64,000 nucleotides of DNA, from positions 1 to 64,000 of the forward strand of contig CAKZLZ010000018.1 in the NCBI GenBank assembly GCA_937127435.1, written 5' to 3'. Numbering within the stretch: the first letter of the stretch is position 1; each line of letters begins with the position of its first letter. The notes beneath the pieces were generated by a model. It had not been told where the DNA came from. It worked only from the letters and a program-made list of their open reading frames with translations, and ran no database searches. This stretch comes from an uncultured Verrucomicrobiota bacterium. GTDB lineage: Bacteria; Verrucomicrobiota; Kiritimatiellia; SS1-B-03-39; UBA6053. The translations under genes were made by a program, and so were the position numbers. Below are positions 54,701 to 62,532 of the stretch, piece by piece.

Positions 54701-55665
54701 ATGTGACGATGCTTGGTTCTCACAATTATTCTTCTCTAAACCTAACCGACTTTTTGTATGCTGATGATGGATTGATTCAAATTGGGAATGAGCTTGGAAA
54801 CTCGACACGCTTTGCAATCAATTATTCGTATCCCTACGGCTCGGTTGTAGTAACACCCGAAACAAACCTGAGCATTGGTAACGAAACGCTTTTTGGAGAA
54901 GTGACGGCAGGCTCCTACCAAGTTCAAAGGGATTTAGTCACCCAAGTCGATGTTCCAAAATACGCATACCCAAACGTATCTTTTGATGTGGGCGTTACGT
55001 ATGAAAATCTGAATGGTTCGATTGATGGTATTTCTGGATGTACGTTTTTTGTATCAGACACGGAGGTTGGGTTCGTTGGTCTTAATTTCACGTCTGCTGG
55101 TGCGTATCCGTATCAAGCTAACTGCTCGCATCCTGGACTTGAAAATATTTCGTACTCGGGAGTTTTGAATGTATCAGCTTCTTATCTTTCTGGGTTTGAA
55201 ACGGTATTAACGCATACACCTTTTGTGATTCAAAATAACCACCCAACCGACTGTGAAGGAAACATTACGTTTACGGATTTAGAGAGTTTTTCGGAGAAGA
55301 CTTTCGAATTCAATTCATCGTGTGAGGCTTCGGTACTGTTGAGCAGCTCTGAACATAATTATGTGGCTGAATTTGATTCGTTTAGTGAGAGCGGAAGCGT
55401 TTCGCTTGGGCAAGGGTATATTTTCTTTGCCAACGTGTTTGAGATTGTGCGGTTGGGAATGGAGCAGAGTGATGTCCAGCTTTCTTCATTTTGGATAATT
55501 GATTCAGAAACATTCATTTCCCGACAAAGCGGCCTGAACTTGACCGGCAACAACAAATATTCACGAGACGAAGGCCTTACCGATACTCCGGTTCCCGAAC
55601 AGTCAAATTTCTATTATAAAGGTGTTTTGTTCAATGATGGAAAAGTTATAGAACTCACGAACTAG
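51793..55665 (+). pseudogene. Very large FG-GAP-type surface protein interrupted by one in-frame TGA
   Basis: Two track ORFs (51793-54138 and 54139-55665) are in the same frame and separated only by a TGA at 54136-54138; joined they give about 1290 residues. A signal peptide (IIVFAVLSVPAFAA) is followed by Ca-binding FG-GAP/VCBS-like repeats (DFDGDRTDELIIV, DLDWDGDGDLLV, DIDSDGEWEL), a region of short hydrophobic strands that looks like a beta-helix, and dense N-x-S/T sequons (for example NNTQV, NGTTL). The stop interrupts the beta-helix part, SDSIAT*LLILNGS, where a glycine is expected. Surface adhesion is likely, and the high sequon count favours an N-glycosylating organism such as an archaeon. 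Confidence 0.7.
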
Positions 55666-55682
55666 AGAGTTCGTGGTAAAAA

Positions 55683-56417
55683 TTATTTCTTTAATTTCGA
55701 TGCGCCATACGCAGCCAAAATACTAGCAGCTGCCAGATACAATGAGCTTGGCTCAGGGATTGTAATTGGAAGAGCTCTTGGTGCTAAGCCATAATCATCA
55801 AGAGAGAAAATTGCTTCTGGTGCTACTGTAGCAAGAATCGAGTCAGCTGTATCGAAATGGATTGATAGGTCGCCTACTTCGCCTAAAATGTTGTTTCGGT
55901 TTGCATCGAGTAATCGTGAATCAAAGTAGATTTCACCTACCGCCTTTCCAGGTGTTGGATCAAATGCTTGATAGGTCACATCCGGAATCCCTCCAGCGTT
56001 ACGATATGCAACGGTTCCGTTTGATGGGTTCATGGTTCCATTCCACCCAAAATCAACGACATCCTCACCAGCAAGCGAGTCACCATATTGTAAATAGGTC
56101 ATCGCAGAATTTACCATGTTTCCTTTTGTTCCAAATTCGCTTTGGTTTGCAGGAAGCGTCCATAAATCGTCCACGATTTTGTTCATGAATGAGAAATCAT
56201 AAGAGTCCAGGGTTGATACACTGGATGGATTGTAAGCCGTAAATTCAAAGGATGTGCTACCAGAACGAAAAGTCGCTGGATCTTTTTGCACATACTCAAA
56301 ATTCCCAGAATTTGAGCTGATGGATTGTTCTACCGGCATTAAAGCAGCAGAAGCGTTCATTGCACCAGCCGCAACTATTGCAGCAAGCCCCTTTTTAAAC
56401 GTGGAAATCGGTCTCAT
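55683..56417 (-). CDS. Exported protein with PEP-CTERM-like tail
   Basis: About 244 residues from MRPISTFKKGLAAIVAAGAM; the track ORF begins 72 nt upstream, ahead of the TATA-like box. A signal peptide is followed by a beta-rich domain (SFEFTAYNPSSVSTLDSYDF), and the end has PEPSSLYLAAASILAAYGAS and a basic tail (KLKK), typical of PEP-CTERM/exosortase-sorted proteins, though the hydrophobic stretch is short. Such tails are typical of Verrucomicrobia and Planctomycetes, so this gene sits oddly with the archaeal-like promoter of the same gene. Confidence 0.72.
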   Translation of the reverse strand: MRPISTFKKGLAAIVAAGAMNASAALMPVEQSISSNSGNFEYVQKDPATFRSGSTSFEFTAYNPSSVSTLDSYDFSFMNKIVDDLWTLPANQSEFGTKGNMVNSAMTYLQYGDSLAGEDVVDFGWNGTMNPSNGTVAYRNAGGIPDVTYQAFDPTPGKAVGEIYFDSRLLDANRNNILGEVGDLSIHFDTADSILATVAPEAIFSLDDYGLAPRALPITIPEPSSLYLAAASILAAYGASKLKK

Positions 56418-56439
56418 ACGAGTGTGTAGCGCATAACTC

Positions 56440-56448
56440 ATATATAAA
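56440..56448 (-). promoter_or_regulatory. Archaeal-like TATA box before the PEP-CTERM-like gene
   Basis: TTTATATAT on the minus strand, centred about 27 nt before the ATG at 56417, with no Shine-Dalgarno. Confidence 0.42.
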
Positions 56449-56496
56449 GCTTCCGTCCAATGTGTTACGAGTGAGTGGTTACAGTTCATACATTAG

Positions 56497-56510
56497 GTAA
56501 CTATTGTTAC
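56497..56510. promoter_or_regulatory. Operator palindrome, copy 1 (GTAACTATTGTTAC)
   Basis: A perfect inverted repeat GTAAC-TATT-GTTAC, repeated exactly at 56536 and 57497. It lies between the PEP-CTERM-like gene and the first HTH gene. A candidate binding site for the HTH proteins. Confidence 0.6.
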
Positions 56511-56535
56511 GCACCGTCAAAATCAACCCTCATGT

Positions 56536-56549
56536 GTAACTATTGTTAC
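56536..56549. promoter_or_regulatory. Operator palindrome, copy 2 (GTAACTATTGTTAC)
   Basis: Same 14-bp palindrome as at 56497, 26 bp downstream of it and about 38 bp before the ATG of the first HTH gene. Two copies in one promoter region suggest cooperative autoregulation and control of the divergent PEP-CTERM-like gene. Confidence 0.6.
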
Positions 56550-56586
56550 GTCCTTAATTTAGGTAGAATCATGGCAGTAGTAGAGG

Positions 56587-56829
56587 ATGAAAGACACTGA
56601 AGCCTTTACGAACGCACTTGCGAAAACACTATACGCACTTCGAACTGAAAAGGGGCTCTCGATGGAGGAGCTTGCCGTGAAAGCAGGAATAACCCGGCCT
56701 GCAATCTCGATGTATGAGTCTGGTGACAGAAATCCGTCCGTTCACGTGCTGTACCGGATTTCCAACGCCCTCGGTCTAAAAACATCGAAACTCATTGCCA
56801 TGGTTGAGGCGGTAGAAACTAAAAACTAA
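56587..56829 (+). CDS. XRE-family HTH regulator (intact copy)
   Basis: An 80-residue Cro/C1-type HTH protein: LSMEELAVKAGITRPAISMYESGDRNPS is the standard XRE motif, followed by LYRISNALGLKTSKLI. It is nearly identical to the second copy at 57548, which is split by an insertion sequence. Two exact palindromes lie upstream and are probably its operators. It likely represses its own gene and neighbours, as a maintenance regulator of the element. Confidence 0.88.
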   Translation: MKDTEAFTNALAKTLYALRTEKGLSMEELAVKAGITRPAISMYESGDRNPSVHVLYRISNALGLKTSKLIAMVEAVETKN

Positions 56830-56849
56830 ATTATTGAGTTCTGACAGTC

Positions 56850-57446
56850 ATGCGAAAAAACTTCCTCATATTCCTAAACATCGGCTTGAAATTGGTACCC
56901 TTCCTCTTTCTGGGAAGCATCGCTTTGCTTCACATCTGGGGCGTGGTCAAAGTGGATACATATGGTTTAGCTTTACTCATATTAGCTTGCCTCCCTGCAA
57001 TACTGCCAATTATAGCAAGATCGATTAAGACATTCAAAATCAGTAAAGATGGCATGGAGGTTGCGACTACTGTAGCGGATTTTGAGGGTAAAATTATTTC
57101 AAAGGATGGAATACGTGCAGTTGCTGCAAATAGTCGCGATTCAGAAGAAACGACCTTTCCGTATCCTGTTACCTCCCGCCGAATACTTGCAACGCTTTGG
57201 TTTTACCAAAAGGAAGAATTTGGAGAAAACTCGTTAAAACGTTGGGGGTTTGGTGTCGGGTTGGGCGCATCAGATTATTCGGAATTCCAATCAGGTATTA
57301 CGCACCTAACTCAAGATAAATTGGTGCATGTTGACCAAAGAGGCATTTGTTATTTAACAAATGAAGGCATGGATTTTTGTCGTGAAAACAAAGTCTCGCT
57401 CGAAGCCCAGGGTCCATTCTACAAACATTTTGCCCCAGCAGGTTGA
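56850..57446 (+). CDS. Membrane protein with C-terminal winged-helix-like part
   Basis: A 198-residue protein with two N-terminal transmembrane segments (FLIFLNIGLKLVPFLFLGSI and LALLILACLPAILPIIA) and a cytoplasmic part whose end (GITHLTQDKLVHVDQRGICY then LTNEGMDFCRENKV) resembles a winged helix. It lies between the two HTH copies, 20 bp after the first, and may be its functional partner. Confidence 0.6.
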   Translation: MRKNFLIFLNIGLKLVPFLFLGSIALLHIWGVVKVDTYGLALLILACLPAILPIIARSIKTFKISKDGMEVATTVADFEGKIISKDGIRAVAANSRDSEETTFPYPVTSRRILATLWFYQKEEFGENSLKRWGFGVGLGASDYSEFQSGITHLTQDKLVHVDQRGICYLTNEGMDFCRENKVSLEAQGPFYKHFAPAG

Positions 57447-57496
57447 AGTAGGGGAAATGAGCAATCAACCGTAATGAAATGCCCTGACCTTAACGG

Positions 57497-57510
57497 GTAA
57501 CTATTGTTAC
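57497..57510. promoter_or_regulatory. Operator palindrome, copy 3 (GTAACTATTGTTAC)
   Basis: Third exact copy of the palindrome, before the second HTH gene with the same spacing to the ATG as copy 2 has to the first gene (38 bp), showing that promoter and gene were duplicated together. Confidence 0.6.
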
Positions 57511-57721
57511 GTCCATATTTCATACAGAATCGTGGCAATAGTACAGGATGAAAGACACTGAAGCCTTTACCGACGCACTTGCAAAAACCCTGTATGCACT
57601 TCGAACCGAAAAGGGGCTCTCAATGGAGGAACTTGCGGTCAAGGCTGGCATAACCCGGCCAGCAATCTCGTTGTATGAGTCTGGTGACAGAAATCCGTCC
57701 GTTCACGTGCTGTACCGGATT

Positions 57722-57730
57722 GCCAAAGCC
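57722..57730. repeat. Target-site duplication, left (GCCAAAGCC)
   Basis: Nine-base direct repeat flanking the insertion sequence; identical to 59032-59040. Nine bases is within the range for IS4-family transposition. Confidence 0.85.
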
Positions 57731-59031
57731 CACGAGTGTCCGGTTGTTTAAAGATGCTGTCCTCATAAAGTTATGCTATCAAGAGGTTTGAATAAAAAAA
57801 TGTATGTGAGGCTTTTGGTCGAAATTCGCCCCAGATATAGCCGGAACCATGAGAAACGGTTCCTACATCATATCGCAAATCACTGGGAAAATCCATTGGG
57901 AGACCCTCAACCGGCAAGTCAGGAAGTACAACGGCAATTACAAAGTAAAGCTTTTCGGTTGTCGCCAACAATTCATTGCCATGGCCTTCGCACAATTGAC
58001 GTGGAGAGAAGGTTTGCGGGATATCGTCGACTGCCTCAATGCGCAGCCCGAAGCCCTGCACCATCTTGGATTTACCGGACCCTTGGCCAAGTCCACGCTT
58101 GCAGATGCGAACGAATCGAGAGACTGGCGGATTTGGGAAGGTGTAGCCCAAGGGCTGATTCGAAAAGCCAGAAAACTCTATGCGGACGAAGAACTGGGAT
58201 TGGATCTGAACCATACCGTGTATGCGTTGGACTCCTCGACCGTGGATCTTTCTCTGACGCTGTTTCCCTGGGCCACTTTCCGGGAGACCAAAGCCGGAAT
58301 AAAACTGCATACTCAGATCGACCTTCGCGGGCTCATTCCAACATGCATTCACATCACAGATGCCCGCCAACACGATGTAAACTGGCTGGATTCGCTGGTC
58401 TACGAACCGGGAGCAATTTATCTGGCCGATCGTGGATACCTCGACTTCAGCAGACTCGCCAGGCTCCACGAGTCCGGAGCATTTTTTGTGACAAGGTCGA
58501 AGCGAAACACTGTGTTCAATCGCCACAGCTCCAGCCCGGTAAATCAGGAAAGCGGACTTCGGAGCGATCAGCTCGGACTGCTGGGAACAACCAAAAGCCG
58601 GGAAGCATACCCATGGCTTCTCCGACGTGTCAGTTACAGAGATCCAGAAGAAAAACTGTTCTACGCATTTCTCACCAATCTGATGAACGTACCGGCAGGA
58701 CACATCCCGGAACTTTACCGGATGCGCTGGCAGATCGAATTGTTTTTTCGGTGGATCAAACAGCATTTAAGAATACGACATTTTTACGGAAACAGCACTA
58801 ACGCAGTGAAAACACAAATATGGATTTCGGTGATCGTTTATTTGATTATAGCTATCCTTCACAAGGAAATGAAACTCCCGGGTACTCTTCACAGAACATT
58901 TCAGATTTTGAGCACATGCCCATTTTCGCAAAAACCTATACATGAATTGCTTATGCAATCTAATTTCAAACCTTCGAATATGTTAAATTTTAATCAGTTG
59001 GAATTCAACGACTTATAACCGGACACTAGTG
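57731..59031 (+). mobile_element. IS4-family insertion sequence, 1301 bp
   Basis: The ends carry imperfect terminal inverted repeats: CACGAGTGTCCGGTT on the left and, reverse-complemented, CACTAGTGTCCGGTT on the right, differing at one base. A 9-bp target duplication flanks it. It encodes one transposase and has no other gene. The near-perfect repeats and intact reading frame suggest a recent insertion. It carries bacterial-type features and interrupts a gene of the mobile element. Confidence 0.9.
57849..59018 (+). CDS. tnpA: IS4-family DDE transposase
   Basis: A 389-residue transposase with an N-terminal DUF4372-like region (YNGNYKVKLFGCRQQFIAMA), the DDE residues in ALDSSTVDL, YLADRGYLDF and RMRWQIELFFRWIKQHLRIR, the last being the Y-x2-RW-IE-x-FF-WIKQ signature of the IS4 family. 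The start codon is 118 bp from the left end of the element, the stop 13 bp from the right end. Full length and with no visible lesion, so it may be active. Confidence 0.93.
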   Translation: MRNGSYIISQITGKIHWETLNRQVRKYNGNYKVKLFGCRQQFIAMAFAQLTWREGLRDIVDCLNAQPEALHHLGFTGPLAKSTLADANESRDWRIWEGVAQGLIRKARKLYADEELGLDLNHTVYALDSSTVDLSLTLFPWATFRETKAGIKLHTQIDLRGLIPTCIHITDARQHDVNWLDSLVYEPGAIYLADRGYLDFSRLARLHESGAFFVTRSKRNTVFNRHSSSPVNQESGLRSDQLGLLGTTKSREAYPWLLRRVSYRDPEEKLFYAFLTNLMNVPAGHIPELYRMRWQIELFFRWIKQHLRIRHFYGNSTNAVKTQIWISVIVYLIIAILHKEMKLPGTLHRTFQILSTCPFSQKPIHELLMQSNFKPSNMLNFNQLEFNDL

Positions 59032-59040
59032 GCCAAAGCC
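59032..59040. repeat. Target-site duplication, right (GCCAAAGCC)
   Basis: Nine-base repeat identical to the one at 57722-57730, marking the right end of the insertion. Confidence 0.85.
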
Positions 59041-59193
59041 CTCGGCTTGAAAACCTCGAAACTCATTGCCATGGTTGAGGTATTGGAAAATCAAAAATAA
59101 AGACTGAGTAACAGCAAACAATTTCAATTTACCAACGCTTCTCCCAATCATTTGTATGCAAAAGGGATAAGAGCGTCCGCCAACAATTCTTGT

Positions 59194-59400
59194 ATGGCAT
59201 TTTGGAAATCAAAACCGAGCTTCGCTGTTGGCGACATTCAGGCGTTCGTTATAAAACGAAAAAAAGAACGAAAAATTCTACTCTATAAGCGGATGGTTGA
59301 TGGGAAAGGTCACGAACATTTCAGCCACGAGCTGGAACCTGATGATTTACCACGACTGCGTGCGTTACTGGATACGGTATACGCATCTTTTCAAAAGTAG
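59194..59400 (+). CDS. Hypothetical protein, 68 residues
   Basis: Likely starts at MAFWKSKPSFAVGDIQAFVI (the track start is 42 nt upstream). A small basic-acidic protein with a beta-hairpin-like start and a helical end (LPRLRALLDTVYASF). Not recognised; it lies between the interrupted HTH gene and the excisionase-like gene. Confidence 0.5.
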   Translation: MAFWKSKPSFAVGDIQAFVIKRKKERKILLYKRMVDGKGHEHFSHELEPDDLPRLRALLDTVYASFQK

Positions 59401-59469
59401 GTAATCAGCACAATTTCAGAAACAACATGGACACAGTTCAGCATCACCAGTGCATACTCTTATGCCAGT

Positions 59470-59781
59470 ATGCTACAAACAACCCTCCAAGCGATTAAAG
59501 CCATTCTCCAGACCGACCCCACCGTCTCTGGAGAAGAGCGCTTGCAGTTGCTCAAGAGCTTGCAGTACGGAACATCACCAAAACAAGATTCAGGTGATCG
59601 TGTCCTTTCTCGTGCGGAAGTCGCACGCATGCTTGGAGGAAAATCATTACGGTTTGTAGACTACCTTGCAGCTGAAGGAAAAATACGAAAGGTTCAGCTC
59701 CCGGGAAAAATGCGAGGGATTGGGTTTAGTTACAAGTCAGTTCAAGAACTGATACTTGGTACTACAATCGAAGATCTGTAA
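59470..59781 (+). CDS. Excisionase-like small HTH protein
   Basis: A 103-residue protein: DRVLSRAEVARMLGGKSLRF and VDYLAAEGKIRKVQLPGKMR form a MerR/excisionase-type winged helix, as found in recombination directionality factors. Its location, last gene before tRNA-Leu, is where an excisionase of an element integrated at this tRNA would lie. Assignment is by motif only. Confidence 0.55.
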   Translation: MLQTTLQAIKAILQTDPTVSGEERLQLLKSLQYGTSPKQDSGDRVLSRAEVARMLGGKSLRFVDYLAAEGKIRKVQLPGKMRGIGFSYKSVQELILGTTIEDL

Positions 59782-59915
59782 GCCTCGTAAACCATCTATG
59801 CTCAAAATCCCATAATTGCTGTGGATTTCCTTAAAATTCTTACCCGTAGGGGTAGTAGCTTTATGGTAGACTTCTAAACAGCGAACAGGGGCGAATCGAG
59901 GCGCACAAGAAAGAA

Positions 59916-59940
59916 GCGAATTCCGGAGAATTCGCTTTTT
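59916..59940 (+). terminator. Rho-independent terminator
   Basis: A perfect stem GCGAATTC-CGGA-GAATTCGC followed by TTTTT. It points to the plus strand (excisionase-like gene); on the minus strand the same stem is followed by a weaker T-rich run and could end the tRNA transcript. Confidence 0.8.
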
Positions 59941-59952
59941 CCTTAATAATAA

Positions 59953-60039
59953 TGGTACACCCGAGAGGATTCGAACCTCCACGCCTGTGAGGGCACTAGA
60001 ACCTGAATCTAGCGTGTCTGCCAGTTCCACCACGGGTGC
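59953..60039 (-). tRNA. tRNA-Leu (anticodon CAG), CCA encoded
   Basis: Reverse complement has acceptor stem GCACCCG paired with CGGGTGT, anticodon loop TTCAGGT (anticodon CAG, Leu), a long variable arm and a T arm with GGTTCGAATC, and ends in CCA. Length 87 nt fits a leucine tRNA. The encoded CCA is a bacterial trait. It borders the mobile element and is a probable integration target. Confidence 0.93.
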
Positions 60040-60213
60040 ACGTGTAAGCAGGGCGCCATACATATCCCAAAAGTACCCCCTGTCAACATCTCTCCTACTG
60101 GAATTTATGATCTTGATTACCAAAAAGATCACATTTCCAGCTTTCATTTCCGGTAAAATAGAAGAAGAAAACATTAGCTATACAATCTCAATCACAAAAA
60201 TGGAGCAGGAAAT

Positions 60214-61023
60214 ATGAACGAATTTATGGAAAACCTACCGGCGATGGCCACACAATATGGCATGAAAGTACTCGCGGGCGTCGCGATTTTAGTTATCGGA
60301 CGAATGTTAGCGGGACTTGCCAGGAGCATCATTCAAAAAGCGATGACCCGGGCCAAAGTCGATGAAACCCTGGTGAAATTCACCTCCAGTGTCAGCTATG
60401 TGGCACTGATGGCTTTGGTGGTCGTCTCCGCAATTTCAGCCATGGGCATTCCCACCACCTCCTTTGTTGCAGTCTTGGGTGCCGCAGGTTTGGCCGTGGG
60501 CTTGGCATTGCAGGGTTCACTGGGCAACTTTGCCTCAGGGGTGTTAATGATTATTTTTAAACCTTTTAAAGTGGGTGACTTTGTGGAAGCCGGCGGCGTG
60601 GCCGGGGTCATCGAAGAAATTGGCATCTTCAACACCGAATTAAAAACCGGCGATAATAAAAAAGTGATCATTCCCAATGGGGCCGTAACCGGTGGAAATA
60701 TCACCAACTATTCCGCCAATGATACCCGCCGGGTGGACCTGGTTGTCGGCGTGGGATACGGCGACGATCTGGATAAAGTCAAAAAGACCCTTCAGGAAAT
60801 TCTGGCCGGCGAAAGCCGCATTCTGCCGGAACCCGAACCCACCATTGGCGTGGCCGAACTGGCTGACAGTTCCGTAAACCTGGTTGTTCGCCCCTGGGTA
60901 AACACCGCGGACTATTGGCCGGTGAAATTCGCGCTGACCGAAGAAATCAAAAAACGTTTCGACAAAGAAGGCATCTCCATCCCCTTCCCTCAGCAAGATG
61001 TGCATATGCATCAAGTGAGCTAA
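60214..61023 (+). CDS. mscS: Small-conductance mechanosensitive channel (MscS)
   Basis: A 269-residue MscS protein with three N-terminal transmembrane helices (about 15-35, 60-80 and 90-110) and a soluble beta-domain. The pore helix TM3 shows the alternating Gly/Ala packing pattern in GAAGLAVGLALQGSLGNFAS. It releases solutes on hypo-osmotic shock. An AGCAGGAA site precedes the ATG, and a strong terminator follows. Not connected with the mobile element. Confidence 0.93.
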   Translation: MNEFMENLPAMATQYGMKVLAGVAILVIGRMLAGLARSIIQKAMTRAKVDETLVKFTSSVSYVALMALVVVSAISAMGIPTTSFVAVLGAAGLAVGLALQGSLGNFASGVLMIIFKPFKVGDFVEAGGVAGVIEEIGIFNTELKTGDNKKVIIPNGAVTGGNITNYSANDTRRVDLVVGVGYGDDLDKVKKTLQEILAGESRILPEPEPTIGVAELADSSVNLVVRPWVNTADYWPVKFALTEEIKKRFDKEGISIPFPQQDVHMHQVS

Positions 61024-61050
61024 CACTCTCCTCTCAGCAGAGGACAAAGC

Positions 61051-61086
61051 AAACCCACTTTCCGCAAACGGCGGAGAGTGGGTTTT
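61051..61086 (+). terminator. Rho-independent terminator after mscS
   Basis: AAACCCACTTTCCGC and GCGGAGAGTGGGTTT form a 15-bp stem (one G-T pair) around a 5-nt loop, with TTTTATTTT at the 3' end. A typical terminator for mscS; by symmetry it may also end the convergent epimerase gene. Confidence 0.85.
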
Positions 61087-61113
61087 ATTTTGGAGAATGT
61101 GGATGACAGCCAA

Positions 61114-61971
61114 TTACAGATTGAGATCTGCCAATAACGACCCCAAGCCTTCTCTGAAACCCGGATATTTTAATCTGAATCCCAAAGCCCGCATCTTCGA
61201 ACTGTCCACCCGCTTGTTGCCCCGGTCTGCACCGGCCCGTCCGGGATGATCTTCATCATAGCGGCCATCCGGAAGATTCATTTCTTTTCGAATCCAGGTG
61301 AAAATTTCTTTCCGTTGGGTGGGTTGTTCGTCACTCACCAGCAAGAGGGGTGGCGGGGGCGCTTCCCGGTCGACCAAAAACTGTACCAAAGCGGCCACAT
61401 CGTCTGCATGAATCTGGTTCGCCCAAAGATCCGGCTTCAGAAAAGGACGCTTGCGCAACGCTTGCCGAATCAGCCGGGTGCGGCCGGGCCCATACAATCC
61501 GCTTAACCGCAGAACACAAGTTTGATCGCAGGCGGCCTGAAGCGCCTGCTCTGCATCCACCTGCACTTGACCGGTGCGGTGAACCGGTTCAGTCAGGGTC
61601 GTTTCATTCACCCAGCTTCCATCCCCCACCCCATACACGCCGGTACTCCCCAACATCCAAACCTGCGGAGCATTCCGCCAGGCCATACGGTCCAGGATCC
61701 GCCGGGGACCGTCCACGTAAATCGAACGGTAACAGGCAGGATCTCTCTGACCGGAGCCGGACAAAGTCGAAATGAGCAAATCAAAAGGGGGAAGGGTTTT
61801 GAGTCCGTCCAAACTTTCAGGCGCCAGGACATCCCCGGCCATAACCCCATCCCCGCCCCCGCTGCGGTTCAGTCCAATCACCTCATGACCCGAGCGCCGC
61901 AAGGCCGTTAATATCCGGCTCCCGGTAAAACCTGTACCTGCAACTAAAATTCTCATTCGCAAATTTTCCAT
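61114..61971 (-). CDS. NAD-dependent epimerase/dehydratase-family (SDR) protein
   Basis: A 285-residue extended-SDR protein with the nucleotide-binding VAGTGFTGSRIL at the N-terminus. It resembles the YeeZ/YlbE-type proteins that act on nucleotide-sugar or similar substrates, but the exact reaction is unclear and the Y-x3-K catalytic pair is not obvious. Two starts are possible: ATG at 61971 or MRILVAG at 61956. It is convergent with mscS. Confidence 0.8.
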   Translation of the reverse strand: MENLRMRILVAGTGFTGSRILTALRRSGHEVIGLNRSGGGDGVMAGDVLAPESLDGLKTLPPFDLLISTLSGSGQRDPACYRSIYVDGPRRILDRMAWRNAPQVWMLGSTGVYGVGDGSWVNETTLTEPVHRTGQVQVDAEQALQAACDQTCVLRLSGLYGPGRTRLIRQALRKRPFLKPDLWANQIHADDVAALVQFLVDREAPPPPLLLVSDEQPTQRKEIFTWIRKEMNLPDGRYDEDHPGRAGADRGNKRVDSSKMRALGFRLKYPGFREGLGSLLADLNL

Positions 61972-61993
61972 TTCATGTTACACTCACCCTACA

Positions 61994-62140
61994 ATGCTTC
62001 GTGAAGTTCTCAAACAAATGATTCCATTCTTCATACTTCTGGCCGTCCTCTGGTTGGTCGCAGAATTATTAGAAAGAACCATGACCGATTCCGGTCATAC
62101 GGTTGTGGCCCCCGCCAAAAGCGCGCCGCCTTCCCCATGA
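61994..62140 (+). CDS. Small membrane protein, 48 residues, not in the ORF track
   Basis: ATG at 61994 encodes MLREVLKQMIPFFILLAVLW and continues to a Pro-rich tail. The TGA overlaps the ATG of the next gene (ATGA), so the two are coupled. One transmembrane helix. It may be a partner of the DCC-type oxidoreductase that follows. Confidence 0.6.
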   Translation: MLREVLKQMIPFFILLAVLWLVAELLERTMTDSGHTVVAPAKSAPPSP

Positions 62141-62532
62141 ACAAACAACCGCTGGTTCTTTTTGATGGCCCCTGCACCTTCTGTCAACGTTCTGTCCGCT
62201 TTATCCTGCGCCATGAGAGGTCTGCAGATTTAATATTCAGCTCCCTGCAATCCGAAACAGGCCAAAACCAACTTCAAACTTTTGCGATCCCCCCGGAGAT
62301 CGATGCCATGGTCCTGATCGAAGAGGGCGAAGCCTTTAGCGGATCCGACGCGGCCCTCAGAATCTGTAAATATTTGCGACGTCCCTGGCACTGGTTTTAT
62401 GGCTTGCGCCATTTACCCGGCTGGATGCACCGGCCGGTGTACCGCTGGATTGCCCGTCATCGCTACCAATGGTTCGGAAAAGATGAAAGCTGCCCGTTGC
62501 CGGATCCGGCGCAGGCGGACAGATTTATTTAG
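62137..62532 (+). CDS. DCC-family thiol-disulfide oxidoreductase-like protein (DUF393)
   Basis: A 131-residue protein starting with LVLFDGPCTFCQRSVRFILR, the DxxCxxC signature of the DUF393/DCC family, a thioredoxin-like redox protein of unknown substrate. The C-terminus is typical (MHRPVYRWIARHRYQWFGK). It overlaps panC tail-to-tail by 8 nt. Confidence 0.88.
   Translation: MNKQPLVLFDGPCTFCQRSVRFILRHERSADLIFSSLQSETGQNQLQTFAIPPEIDAMVLIEEGEAFSGSDAALRICKYLRRPWHWFYGLRHLPGWMHRPVYRWIARHRYQWFGKDESCPLPDPAQADRFI

Larger units (their letters stand above)
57548..59100 (+). pseudogene. Second XRE-family HTH gene, split by an IS4-family element
   Basis: Bases 57548-57730 encode the start of a second HTH protein, MKDTEAFTDALAKTLYAL to YRIAKA, and 59041-59100 encode its end, LGLKTSKLIAMVEVLENQK. 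Removing the insertion and one target duplication restores an 81-residue protein almost identical to the one at 56587. The gene starts with identical DNA to the first copy. Expression of the truncated product ends in HECPVV* coded by the IS edge. Confidence 0.85.

Noticed and set aside
57771-58801. Long ORFs 57771-58766 (-) and 57773-58801 (+) over the transposase
   Set aside because: Shadows of the IS4 transposase reading frame; no protein-like features.
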